Source: Rhodeus uyekii (lineage: Eukaryota > Chordata > Actinopteri > Cypriniformes > Acheilognathidae). Taken from it: a stretch of 64,000 bases of DNA. Location of the stretch: positions 806,001-870,000 of the forward strand of contig JAWRVZ010000181.1 in the NCBI GenBank assembly GCA_037043235.1, written 5' to 3'. Position numbers and translations under genes: made by a program. Every line of letters starts with the position of its first letter. The first letter of the stretch is position 1. This document shows positions 48,781 through 61,362 of the stretch, one piece after another. The notes beneath the pieces were generated by a model. The model was not told the origin of the DNA. It worked only from the letters and a program-made list of their open reading frames with translations, and ran no database searches.

Positions 48781-50600
48781 CCCACACATTTCCATGTTCC
48801 CAATTTTAGACATCCTCCATCACAGGGAATGTGGGAATTTCATCATTCAGTGAAACTATTTTTAATGATGCTGTTTTTATACTGCATGTTGAAACTCACT
48901 GCATTTTGTAAATAGATTTATCACCATATTAATTAAGTGCATTAATCACAGTTTGTGGTAAAATGCCAATAAAGTTCAAATGTTTGATTTCTCAGATTAT
49001 TATTATTGACGTAATTTTGTACTAGTGCATTGAACATTACTGAAATGAGGAGCAAAACATTAGAAATTAAAATGAAATTTACTATGGAAAATGATTGTTT
49101 GTATTTGTCTGTATTTATATCACAGATGAGCATGAAAAATGACCACTCTCAGTGAAATGTAAGAGGTACTGATACTCATTTTGCCATATTCTCTGTGTTG
49201 GCTTTAATTAGCTGCATGTAAATTTAGCAATCCAACTTTACATAAGACATACATTAGTATAGTTTTTTACTACGGTATACAAAAACTATATAGTTACATT
49301 TTAATGTAAAATGTAATGTAAAATACCCCTTTAATAGTGTTCACTCTAAACAATTAGTCTAGACAGTTAATGATGTGAAACTAGATCAACTGGTCCTTTT
49401 TCCCAGTCTTTGAGCTTGCAGTGCTGTGGAAAATAATGGGCTGTTTTTCTGGGAATAGGATGCCTCCTGTGGCTCATGATAGAATAATCATGTATGAAAC
49501 TGGCCTTTTCAGTCAAGACACAATAACAGTACAAAATACAAGTGCATGAGCCTTAAGGCACATCATGACTGTAACCGACTCAACTTGAAGAAGAAAAAGA
49601 TGATGATTATAATAATAATAAAAGTTAAGTTGGTAATAATATACTTTCAGTCTTTTCTTAAGCTATATAATAAAATAATAATAACAAAACCAATACAATA
49701 TTAAAAACAACAAATAAAAACAATGTTTTTTATTATTTATACTAAAAAGCTATACAAGTAGTATCATTAATCAGTCTGTAAATAAACAACTGTCAAACAA
49801 CTATAAAATTCATTGCAGCTGAATTTTAAGTTTAATCATTTCTGGAAACTTAAATTTAGCATCTGGTGTGTTCTAGAGTTTTAAATAAACAAAGCATTGA
49901 GAATTAAACCATTTAGGTGCTACTATAATTAGTCTCTTTCAAAAGTTAGGAACATATTTCTACTTTTGACTTTAAAAAACGTTTTGTTTTTTTTATCCGA
50001 GTGCAAATTATCATTTGACACCCCTGGATTCAACTCAGCTTATCATTGCCTTCAGGAACAGATTGAAATTGATTCTCAGAGGAGACCAATTTGCGACAAA
50101 AGCTTCGAGCAGAATCTTTCATACATTTAAAGAGGAGCAAAAAAAAGAGTTGTCACTAAGTCCTCTACAGTCGTAGGACATGCTGCATGTTAACTGTCAG
50201 TATCTAAACACTTGACACCCAGCATGCGTCACGAGACACTGGTGCTACGGCAGTCCTAATCCGGGCACATTACCAGCCCAGCCTGCATGTCCCGCCCAGG
50301 TCCACATACTAGGCTAATGCAGCACATCACTAATCTACAGTCAAAACATCTTACGAAAAGCAAGAATGCCGGCCCACATTGTGGCATGTTTATTCATATG
50401 CTTTAATGTAGCATTTTATGTAAAGAAAATAAGAATAGAGGCAGATCCACAAGTTCATGTGAATCTCAAGTAGTCGTTTAGTCTCATAGTTGAATAACCA
50501 GTCCACTGGGATGCAGCCAGAAGGCTGTTCATCCTGTTCCTCTCTCCATTGTTTCTAATCAACAAGAAAAAATGTCATTTAAGAGAGCCACAACATCACA

Positions 50601-50608
50601 TGACGTCA
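50601..50608. promoter_or_regulatory. Full CRE motif TGACGTCA
   Basis: Perfect CRE palindrome in the pde4c 5' region. Motif only; use is unknown. Confidence 0.35.
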
Positions 50609-51529
50609 ATGAACACCCAGAGGCCCGGGCATATATGAACATACCACAAGAGATTTAGAGGCAGCTGTTATCTTACAAATAAAATGGTTGCACAACAGCA
50701 AAAGTTGAACTTTGAGTGCTGTATAGCAGGATTTAAAAGCACAGTTCACCACAAGTGAACATGCATTTGAGTTTTAAAAAGACCCTTCTTGGTGCTTCAC
50801 GTTGAGATTGAAGTCTCACAGGAGCACAACGGGAGACGTTACCGATCTGATGAGGCGGTTAATTACAGGGTCATCCAGCAGGTCACATACTCGTGCGTAG
50901 ACACTGCGAGCAGAGGATGTGTCCTCGATTGTTTAATCAACGTTTCTGTGCATGCTGCCTTTTCCTAATTGTGCACATAAAATGTGGAGCACATCCATAC
51001 CGGTAAGAGCCACAGAGATTGTATAAAGATTTCTGAGGCACAATAGGGTGCACAGAGATAGAGAGAGAGAGAGGGGGAAGGAGGTAGTGCTGTGATCTCA
51101 GCTTTCCACTGAACATTTATGGTCAAGATTAAAAATAAGCTTGGTTTGTCTCTGATTTAGACTGACATTTTAAAACATGAGTGGGGGTTAGCCAGAATTA
51201 AGTCATAGACATTCGAAGGCACATTACACAGATATTTCCACATCCATTTTCCTGCTCAAAAGCAAACTGGTGGTGAAGTTCATATTATAGAAAAAAGAGC
51301 TTCCGATCACTAAAAAAAAACGACCCTTGTTATGGTTAGTGCAAACACACTTAATGTGGGCACATTCAGCCCTGATAATGACCTTTTAGTGCAACAAAAT
51401 TAGCTGTCTGCACTGTAAAAATATGAAAATGTTACTTGAACTATATTTTTCTACTTGATTAAAACTTTTGCATTTATTTAATCTGTGATTACCAATTTAG
51501 TTCATCGTAAAATTCTATTTTACTACCAT

Positions 51530-51935
51530 TCAAATGTTTATGGTCAGTAATTGTTTTTATTTTTAAAAGAAGCCTCTTATGCTCATCAAGACTGCATTTA
51601 TTTGCTCAAAAATACAGTAAAAAAGTAATATTGTGAAATATTACACTTTAATATATATCCATATATATTTTAATATTAACATAATGATGATGTGATGGTG
51701 TTCAGAGTCATATGATCCCTCAGAAATCATTCTAATTTGGCAATCAAGAAACTTTTCTTATTATGAATGTTGAAATCAATATTTTTATGGAAAACGTAAA
51801 ATTTTTTCACGATTCTTTGATGAATGGAAAGTTCAAAAGAACAGCATTTTTTTGAAAGGTAATTACAAGTAAAAAGATTCCTTGCTGAATAAAAGTTTTT
51901 TTGTGTGTATTTTTAAACCTTTTGAACGGTATTTT
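51530..51935 (+). repeat. Cyprinid MITE-like repeat, copy 5
   Basis: Contains CTCTTATGCTCATCAAGACT, CAGAAATCATTCTAATTTGG, ACGATTCTTTGATGAATGGA and GAACAGCATTTTTTTGAAA in the forward order of the family. Confidence 0.8.
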
Positions 51936-53192
51936 GTTTCTGACTAATATTAAATATTTAATTTGCATGCTACCACAAATACACTGTGTGTACGATCATG
52001 CATAAAAAAACACTACATCTGTAAAATTACATTCATATATCTTACCAAAATGTGTCTTTGCAATTAAAAAAATTACCATGTTTTGAAAACAAAAATGTAT
52101 TTCTATTTTATTACTTCTGTTACTTTTGCAATAAAATAATAAAATTAGAATTTTTAAAACTACATTAGACAAGGGGTTTTTATATGAGTAACATCCTTTA
52201 AAAAATTTAGAGGAAAATACATGCCGGCCCATGCATCATGCCAGACCATCACTACAAACAGAGTTAACGAACTGCATCAGATTTTCCATGCAGGGTCTGT
52301 GACGGAGCACTTCTGCGAACACAGCAGAGGGTCTCTCAGAGGGCACGGATGGGGCTCAGTATGTTATCCTAGGATCATTTTGTGTCCATAAGAAAACAAC
52401 AGAACAGCAGTAACAAAATGCCCAGAGTAAAACATGCATTATGAAAGTAATCCAAAGTGATGGGAAAGATAATCAAAAATAGTCATGCAACAGAGAAAAG
52501 AGTTCTCATATAGCCTTAGAGAGACTAAAATCACACGATTACAGCCGGATTCAGAGATGGCTACAGGTAATTTTGTGCACTGTGTCTGTACAAACACTAT
52601 ATAACCGCATGCATGTTAGACAACACTAGCATCATTTTGTAATAGGTCGACTTGAACTGAAAATAGCTGTATCTCTTGGGGGTGAAAGTAATCCCATGTG
52701 ACACATTTCACTCTTTAAAAAAAAAGCGAGAAGAATGAGCTGCAGATGTTCAGACGATCACAATCTAACACCACCAAGACACCGGCCAAGAGGGAGACAA
52801 ATGGATATTCTCAAAGAATGTTTTACAGCAAACCTCTCTAATAAAGATTAAGAAAACACTAACATAAGTTCAACATATTCATTACAGCGCAATATTCTGT
52901 CAGGTCACACAATTCAGCAGCACAAGGCCAAGTGCTTAGATAATGCGTTTAATGTGCTCCAGCCATTGCATTTAAACTCACTGCTAACATTTAACGGCAG
53001 AAGACGTGGCACTCCCAGCCTCGAGTGACTATAATCCACTAAGTCCCATAAATTATTTTTCTTGACATGAGGCTCTAGAAAATATGTTGAACAGTTGACA
53101 AAAGGTTTACAAGCGTTTACAGATCCTGACAATCAACACAAGAAGGAATTACGAGCAGAAACAGATGTCTGAATACACAATGGCCTAATTGA

Positions 53193-53229
53193 CATAACGT
53201 GTAAATGATTGATACATTTACACGTTATG
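53193..53229. repeat. Perfect 15-bp inverted repeat, 7-base loop
   Basis: CATAACGTGTAAATG, ATTGATA, CATTTACACGTTATG. No T run follows, and no gene is adjacent. Confidence 0.9.
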
Positions 53230-55526
53230 GGCTTTTTGGTACAGGGCATCGCGTTTTAATCGAACTTTGATATTTTAAGTTTCTAGGGTATTGTTTTTAA
53301 TTTTAAAAGAAGAAATAAAGTCGCAATTGTCAGATCTAAAAATGAAATTATAAAATAAAGCCATAATTATGAAAAACAGTCACTGAATTGTGAAATTAAA
53401 AGTCATATTGTACAATTTAAAGTATAATTGGTATATATAAAAACTGCAAATACTAGATTTAAAGTCACATTGCACTACATAGCACAAAGTCACAATTGTG
53501 ATATATGATATACAGTATATATAACCAAGGCCATATTCTTAAATTGTGAATATTTCAGCATTAGCAGTAGCATTAGCCTGCTCACTACAGGTTCCATCAA
53601 AATAATAATTTGTAATAAAAGTTATATTTTTCATCCAAGTCTCTAACTCTCAAATGTCACTCTACCTCGCCCTGTATTTTATCTGATAAACCAAGACAGC
53701 CTAAGTAAAAAAAGTAAAGTAATGTTTTTTTTATCTGTAATCCTGCTGTCAACCCTGACATTGATGGCTATGCGAGTGGGAAACGTACGTACGTACGTGT
53801 GTGTATGTGTGTGTGTGGCGCAACCTTGCTGATACTGTGGGAGGACAGAGGCTTCATGGTTCACTTTAAATCCAAAACCCCTCTGACTAAAGTAGATTTC
53901 CTCTTTCTTTCATAAATCAAATTCACTATTCTACCAGGACATGGCGCATTGTGTCTCGTAAGAAATTCAAATTAAAAAGATTTTTCTAGAAATGGACATG
54001 AGGGGAATTACGATAATATAATCCTGCCAAACATTCACATAAACCTTTATTCCCTCACTTTGGGCACTATCTGAAAGTGTTTTTTATTAAAATAATAACT
54101 GGTGCAGCTGAACAAACACCACTCACTGCCACTGCTCTAAAGTTGAAGTGTCATCTTTATCCAACACAAAAAAAAATTCAGGGTCAAAACTACATTGATT
54201 TCCATGAAATGTGAAAACACTGTGACTGTACTACCAGAATCTTGCTCTGTTTGTTTCAGCATCCTTTCACAGCAACACTGGCTCAACCAGTGTTGTTAGT
54301 TCAGAGACATTTTCTTGTCTGATCAATGGCAAAACAGGCGGAGCATTCAGGAATATATTTTGAAAACAGTTGCTATTTATGCAATTATTTGTGGTAGTGA
54401 TAATGCCGTAGAAAAGACTCAGCTTTCCTTTTACAGTAACTATTTTTTTCATTGACTATTTGTTTATATTTAGTAATGCTACTGGTTAATGGTTTATAGA
54501 GAAAATCCTTAATAAAAGTTAGTTTTTTTTACATCCATCATGTAGTCCTCATGATTTCAGGTGTATTAAAGGTGTAATATGCTGGCCGTTCTTAGAGAAA
54601 CAGTAAGCTGTTTGGCATTTGGTGGAAACAGTTACAGATGAACTGATTTCCAGACTTTGATACAATAAATGCAAAAGCAGAAAACTCTCACGATCACTGA
54701 TTGCGCACACAGAGTAATGCAAAACCCTGGCAAAATAACTCCTCATTTATCATCGCACTTTTCTGCCATCAGACTGAAGAGAACTAGTAGATCTTGTCTG
54801 AGGCAGTCTGAAAAGAGTTTCCATGGGTCAGAGCATATCAACAGGTTATTCCATGGACATACTAGATGATTTATTCAGCCAAACCACATGACAATCTGTC
54901 TCTGTCTCTACACCAGGTGTAAAGGGGAAAAAAACATTTATCAATACAACACAAACATACAATACAACCGCACCTAATTTTGATTTTCAACAGCTTAAGA
55001 TTAAAGTTTTCTAAGATTATACGTTTATGCAATTGAGTTATAAAGTATAACTATAACTATATATATAATACAATTTAAATCTGACAATAATTTAAATAAA
55101 ACAAATAGGACTTTGAAATAACATTTTTATATATATCTATACATACATACACACACACACATACATACATGTACACACACACTCACACATATATATACAG
55201 TATATATACATTTACTATTATATATTTAAATATTCAATATTGAAGATTGTGCACTATTTCTTGGTCACTAATCAACCAATTAAAATTTGTGCCATTAATC
55301 ATATGACTCTTTGTACAGATGGTCAGGTGTTCTTCTATTAAAGCATCTCAAATCATTCTGAAGAACATGATCATCAGGTTTGACAAATATGTGAAATTGT
55401 TATTCTGATAACATAAATTGCAAGGGAAAAAAAGTTACATTTACAAGCATTTTCACTCTTTGGTCTCTGACTTTTTGACAATAATGCTGACTAGAATTAC
55501 ATATATAAATCATCAAAGTTTATTAC

Positions 55527-55654
55527 CGCCTGCGTTTCTGCACAATGTCGATGGGTCTGTTGACAGCACATGGGGATCCATACAAATTCCAGTTCCTTGA
55601 CTTTAATGCCCGGTCAGCTGAGAAAGAGAATCCACAGTTTGCCGGTACGCTCAT
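55527..55654 (-). CDS. pde4c: Candidate long-isoform first exon of pde4c (42 codons)
   Basis: The open frame starts MSVPANCGFSFSADRALKSR and ends VNRPIDIVQKRR, followed by CG|gtaata. The split codon CG|T joined to the UCR1 exon at 45937 gives RRRFDVENG. In known PDE4 long forms the residue before F(D/E)VENG is R, C or S, all codons ending in T, and RRF occurs in PDE4C1, PDE4A and PDE4D4. A TATA-like AAATAAAT and a TTACGTGA element lie 35-50 bases upstream. I know no homologue of this N-terminus. The intron would be 9.6 kb. Confidence 0.5.
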
Positions 55655-57792
55655 CTTGCCGGCACACTCATCCAGTGATTTCTCTCACGTAATTTATTTA
55701 CACAAATCACCAAAATACACTGTCTTTTCACTCTTTTTTAGGTGAACATTGTTCGTGGATCAAAATGACTCCTCATTGCCTCTGATTAATAATTACATCT
55801 CAACTGAAAATCTGAAGGAAAATGAGAAAAAGCAAAGCATGATATCCACTGTCTTCTTCTAACAGTCCATCAGCTCTCACCTCCTTTGTGACACCTCTGC
55901 GAGTAAACAGGGATGTGAGCTTGAGTGAAGAGCCTTCACAAAACCCATGCTTCACTCTGAAAGCATGTGTGCAACTTAAAGAGATGCTCAGGAAGCATTT
56001 ACACATGGATCTTCTGCTCGATCAGCTCCAGTCTAACTTCTCATTAGACACCTCTAACCTGATCCTTTAAGTGAAGGTATCTCAGGCTTCTGTCCTACTT
56101 TGCTTCTGTGTGGTAGCTGGACTTATGTAGGATAGTCTGTGCCGTATTTTAGCTAGACTCATGGCCCACCGCTGTCCCATGTCTGGAGCTCGTCTTACTC
56201 TGAGATCACGCTCGAGAAAGAGGGTGGGACCAAAGAAAGCATAGTTCCTGCCTCCTTGAGACATTAACTCTTTCTTGCTCTGTCTGCAGCTCATTAAAAA
56301 TGATGAGGATTATAAAAAAAAAAATTTTAAGTAAAAAAAAATATAAACAAAAATAGATACAAATTCAAATAAATGTTTTTTTAGTACATTACGTCTTCTA
56401 TTTGGGACATCAACTCAAAATCTTGCTTCTTAGTTGCAGAAGCAGTAACAAAAGGTTCACATCTTAACACTACTGCTCATGCACTAACATAACAATCCAT
56501 AGAGCCATAGATCATTCGCAGCTGTTAAATGTTACGATGAAATCAAAATTGGCAATTCTTGTTTTGTTTATTTTATGGAATATTGCAGAATTTATTATAA
56601 ATGATTTGTCTGTGCTCATCATTTTTTTAATCTTTCAACCAAAAAACTTCCAAATTGACATCACTTCTCTCCTGTGATGTTGTGTTTCCTGGCGTGAGGA
56701 TGGGAATATTAAATTAAATCTTACATCTAGACAGGCATGTGAACCTAAAAACTTTAAGGCAAGAAAAAAAGTCAGGTCTATTCCTTCCCCTCAAAAGTGA
56801 AACCAAGATAACAATAGAAAAACTGCTATCGCTGCCAAGAATTGAAAGAGACATGCATATAACTCCCTGAGCTGATATACACATTTTTAAAGCTAGAGTA
56901 GGCAATTTCAGAGTGGGAAGTAAAGGCAAGCTAGCTTTGAAAGCATTAGATCCCACCCTCCTCCAAAACACATTAACTCACAGCAGATTCTGCAAATCAT
57001 CACAAGAGATGGCATTAAATTACCTCATGTCTCAAAGCACATAGCATTACAATAATAATGAACGCAAACAACGTACAGAACTTTAGCTGTACCACCTGAC
57101 TACTGCAGATTCATTTCAGCGTTGATAGTGGTGACATAGAAATTCATAGAAAATCTGTGGACATGAACAGCTCTGGGCAGAACATCACGGGTTGCCATCT
57201 TGTAATTACGGTTCACGGCATGGTGTGAACGTAGCATAAGCTTGTTGTTTGGTTTAGGTGGAACTGAAAAAGGCGTCTGCTGTTTGTTTTTGGTGGCTGT
57301 CTGTCTCTGCATAGCCTTATAGAACGAGCTTATGACATGTGATCTCTGCACGAGGAGGGTGCATGAAGGTATGGAAATATGTATGTTGATAGGCAGGACC
57401 AAATTCAATGATTGGAAGAACATTTTTTGGTTCTGAGACTCTCATAGAGAATATGTTTTAATATGTCAACAACTACTTATTGATTGCTATCAGGATGTGA
57501 ATAAAGTTTCAGCCAGTATAACAAAAAGTGTTTATAAAACAAATTGCCTACTCTACCTTTAATCTTCATATTCACTATTGATGGATTACAAGTTTAGTTA
57601 AGATTTTAAGAAACATGTGGTCATCATATGAGTATTGAAATGTTGTTACTACTGCAATCTCAAACTGATTTCTCTGTTGTAAAAAATTATTTGTAGTGAC
57701 CAAAAAATAGAAAGTGGTATAGAAATCACGTCCATTGCTAGTAATGGCTCTCGTGGCCCTTTTTCAAACAGTATGTACCATATTTTCCCACA

Positions 57793-57810
57793 TATAACCC
57801 GCGGGTTATA
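57793..57810. repeat. 18-bp perfect palindrome TATAACCCGCGGGTTATA
   Basis: Lies within a segment that repeats GCGGGTTATA and GTGCGGGTTTTA, probably a transposon end (CCATATTTTCCCACATATAA). Confidence 0.85.
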
Positions 57811-58329
57811 CCAGATTTTACGGTTGCGGGTTATATAAGGGTGCGGGTTTTATCACAAATTTTTTACACTTAACAATATTTCAATATATTTGTTACGTCC
57901 CTAAGGGTTTTTTTGTGGTATTTTCTTGCATTTTTCTCTCTTGCGAGAGTTGTTGTCTCTGGCGCTTGTACTGTCACTCTGACAGCTGGCGCTGATAGGC
58001 TGTCTGATGTGATTGGCTGTGCTGCCATGAGAGCGGGCTCTTCTCATATCATCTGATGATCAACACCTGTAGAATACTCTTCTTAGGGGACATGCAGCTG
58101 CACAGTGGGAGAGACTGCTTTTTTTTTGTTCTGATTCTGACTTGTGTTTGTTTTCTTATTGTTTGAAGTGCACGCCGCGATTGATGACGGGGGGTGAGCA
58201 CAATACACAATTGTTGACGGGGGCGCGCCTACTCTCCACCAAAGCTTCAGCATCACTGCACTTGCACATCACTTGCAGTCGCGACAGAATGATGTCACAG
58301 GGAAATGTAAATTGAAGGAGATTTAATAC

Positions 58330-58401
58330 AAGTTCGGCGGGCCGGATTAAAAAGCACAACAGGCCGGATGTGGCCCGCGGGCCGTAGTTTGCCCACCCCT
58401 G
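58330..58401 (+). mobile_element. Right end of an hAT (Charlie-type) element
   Basis: CCCGCGGGCCGTAGTTTGCC then CACCCCTG is the reverse of the typical hAT end CAGGGGTGGGCAAACTACGG. GTCTAATA (58402-58409) would be the 8-bp target copy. The left end was not located. Confidence 0.7.
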
Positions 58402-58504
58402 GTCTAATAAAACAATGAATCCGCTCAAGCCCTTAAAACTGTCAGGATGTAGCTGTTTCTCTGTGTTAATGATTTGGACAGCATGCGGCCTTATAAAGAT
58501 CTTA

Positions 58505-58991
58505 AGGCCCAGTCACACAGCCGAAAACGCATGAAGAACGAACGAATCGCGCATAGATTGGGTTTGTGCGTGCTTGTGCGTCGAGAAATTGACCAAAGTA
58601 TTCCACGAATTCGACGCACGTTCATGCGTGATATGAAGGTTGGGCATCAGTGGACGGACGTGGACGTGCGCGCTTTCGAACCAGTTCCAACGCATAAGCA
58701 CTGACGGCCGACGCGTGTCCCGCGCATGTCACGCATACTCAACGCATAAACTACGCATGGCGACTCATGAATAACGCACACCGACGCACATCTATGCGTC
58801 AGAAAATTTTTGAACCGTTCAAAACTCAAAATCACGCACAAACCACCTTCGATGAACATCCACTTACAGTCACTGACGGTCCTCGTTCGTTGCACCGACG
58901 GATTACGCATATGACGCACACTCCGCGCAGAAACGAAAATCTGTGCGTAATTCGTGCGTTCTTCATGCATTTTCGCTGTGTGACTGGGCCT
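58505..58991. mobile_element. PIF/Harbinger-like MITE, 487 bp, TTA target duplication
   Basis: AGGCCCAGTCACACAGC... at the left is matched by ...GCTGTGTGACTGGGCCT at the right, with similarity reaching about 50 bp inwards (GCATGAAGAACG / CGTTCTTCATGC). Both sides are flanked by TTA (58502-58504, 58992-58994). The interior is dense in ACGC/GCGT words and has no transposase frame. Confidence 0.8.
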
Positions 58992-59774
58992 TTAGGCTAA
59001 AGTAAATGGCCTTGTTTGGACTATCTACATATGACTCAAAAATGTTGATGGGCAATACTTGAGCTAAAATTTGGAAAGATTTTGTTATCTGTGCAAACTG
59101 GAGAATGCATGTTTTAGGACTCAAATATTGAAAATAACAGAACTGATAATCTGGGATATTTGTTAGAAAGAGCAGCCAATAGCTGGCTTTGTGTTGAGTT
59201 AATATAAAGATTTAGAAAAACATATTTTGACTGTTTGAAACCTGCTTTTAAAGATACGATATCCAAGAATAAATTCAAACTAAAAACCAGTTTAATAAAC
59301 CTAACAAAGATATTCATGACATTGATGCTTTGGCTCTTTAAATTAAATGTTAAAAACCAAACTGAATTATCAGGTGCTGTGTTGATAATGTCAGTATGAT
59401 AACATATGCAGTTATGATTTTCTAAGAATTAATTAAATGTTTTTCCTCAGTGCAATGAATTACAAATTATTGTGAAACTCAGCGTAAAAGTGAAAGTTTC
59501 TTAATAGATTACTGTACATGGAATGAAAGTCCCGAGGTCAAGATGATATGTCTAAAGTAAAGTATGTTTCTTGGCTCAGCAGCGCAATGTAGAGTTATAA
59601 TATGAGTGTTCAGTGTCCTGGAAACCTATCATCTCCAGATAGCAAACAGACCTCGGTATTTATACCTGGCAAATGTCTCTGAAGTGCTGGTACTGGTACA
59701 GACTCTTAGCTCTTTTTCCATTTTTGTCTCTTAATCTATCCACAGAGTAAAATACATGCATTATCTTTAAAATA

Positions 59775-60115
59775 TTTTTTACATTTAAAAATAAAAACAG
59801 TTCATTTGAACTTTCTAATCACCAAAGAATCCTGAAAAACACTCAATTTACACAAAAGTAAAAGCAGTAGAACTACTTTCAACATTGATAATAATAAAAA
59901 TGTACTTGAGCAGCAAATTATCATATTTCTGAAGGATTATGTGACACTGAATACTGGAGTAATGATGCAGAAAATACAGATTTGCCATCACAGGAATAAA
60001 TTACATTTTAAAATCTATTAAAATAGAAAACAGTTACTTTAAATTGTCATCATATTTCACAATATTGCTATTTTCCTGGAGTAAAAAAAAAAAAAAATCA
60101 AATAAATGTATTAAC
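59775..60115 (-). repeat. Cyprinid MITE-like repeat, copy 6
   Basis: Reverse copy with CACCAAAGAATCCTGAAAAA, TTTCAACATTGATAATAATA, TCTGAAGGATTATGTGACAC and TGCCATCACAGGAATAAATT. Confidence 0.8.
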
Positions 60116-60240
60116 TGGTCAGGCAAGCTTTGACCTGTTTTTGTTCTGAATCTAAACCAAAAAAATTATAATTTCATTCTCAGTATAATTTCAAGTTCAC
60201 CTCACACATGAACTGACCGAATAACTGAGCACCTCTGAAG

Positions 60241-60399
60241 GTTTAAAATTATAGTTTATCCAAAAATGAAAATTCTGTCATCTATCACCAACCCTCAAGT
60301 TGTTCCAAACCTGTATGCATGTCTTTCTTTGGTTTACGTCAAATGAAGATATTTTAAAGAAATTTGGTAACCAGACTTCCATAGTAGATAAAATAAAAA

Positions 60400-60447
<48 letters not shown>

Positions 60448-60529
60448 TTTGGAAGTCAATGGCTGCTGTCAGATGTCTGAAACGGTGAATAAATGTTGAC
60501 AGAATTTTGGGTGAACTATCTCTTTAACA
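60241..60529. mobile_element. Cyprinid MITE with GATAGTTCACCCAAAA-type ends
   Basis: The left end reads ATAGTTTATCCAAAAATGAA then AATTCTGTCA; the right end is the inverse, TGACAGAATTTTGGGTGAAC TATCTCTTTAA. A (TA)n tract (60403-60444) has grown inside it. Confidence 0.7.
60403..60444. repeat. (TA)n microsatellite
   Basis: 42-bp TA run. Confidence 0.95.
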
Positions 60530-60616
60530 GCACTATCTGTGAGCAAACAATTATTTTTGCAAGGACTGAGACTCAGAGGATACATGAATCTGCAGCCAGA
60601 CGTCATAGCAGGCATA

Positions 60617-60662
60617 AAGCATCACTGTGTTGACGTCACAGGCTTGTCACACTGTGATGCTT
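60617..60662. promoter_or_regulatory. CRE inside an imperfect inverted repeat
   Basis: TGACGTCA at 60631-60638 lies within AAGCATCACTGTGTTGAC ... GTCACACTGTGATGCTT, with a second CRE-like GACGTCAT at 60599-60606. It is upstream of all pde4c exons found here. Confidence 0.4.
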
Positions 60663-61336
60663 GGCTAACAGTGCGTCTGTCTGGCAGCTGAAAGTGTCGA
60701 GGCTCGAGACTAACTTCCAGTGATAAAATTGTGCTGAGGATCAGAAAAGCATGGCAAAAAAATAATTAATTTTACACAAAACGGAACATAATAATTTGAA
60801 GCAGGTCTGTGAAAAAAATTGTTTGATTTTTACTCTGCTCATAATTCTCAGGTAAAAAAAAACAGAAACAAAAATTATAAAATTATTTGCCTTGTGAAAC
60901 AGAAACAAAAATTATAGTCACTATTTCAACTGTATAAATTGTGGCTAAATTTGTTATCAGTACTGCAACTTTAACTTGATTTTATAACAGACATGACATA
61001 CAAGTTGACCTTTATTCATAATATGATGCATTTGCATTAGACCACTGCATCCCCTGCTGGTGAGACATGAACAACTACATGTGGCAATCTGGAAGACCAC
61101 GTATAGTTTAAACATCATCTCCATTGTTTACGCAACCTCAAAATACCACTTTATTTTTAATTTGTGTTTTGTATAAATGACTGTGGTGGGATATACCAAC
61201 TTACTAACTTTATTGTATTAACTCAAACTAGTTTGGGACTGTTAAAACTAGTTTATAGCCTTGCTTTATACTGTTTTTTCATCAGTATTAGTCATCCTTA
61301 TCCAATCATCATTCTTATAATTTTTGTGTGAACAAC

Positions 61337-61362
61337 GAGAGAGAGAGAGAGAGAGAGAGAGG
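61337..61362. repeat. (GA)n microsatellite
   Basis: 26-bp GA run. Confidence 0.9.

Larger units (their letters stand above)
45938..55526. other. Long pde4c 5' intron (if the 55.5-kb exon is real)
   Basis: Mostly A+T-rich. It contains the MEF2-like cluster, MITE copy 5, a 37-bp hairpin at 53,193, a CRE at 50,601 and a coding-like stretch near 50,830. No other PDE4 N-terminal exon was found by eye. Confidence 0.5.

Noticed and set aside
48463..48813. 116-codon minus-strand frame, or a pde4c first exon starting MGNGSRNEVE
   Set aside because: All donors after the ATG at 48573 are phase 0 or 1, but the UCR1 exon needs phase 2. Kept only as a possible regulatory segment.
56082..56294. 70-codon minus-strand frame MSCRQSKKELM
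   Set aside because: No homology recognised. The good donor inside it is phase 0 in this frame and cannot join the UCR1 exon.
58474..59000. Overlapping frames on both strands (76-107 codons)
   Set aside because: They lie in the Harbinger-like MITE and reflect its ACGC-rich inverted repeats.
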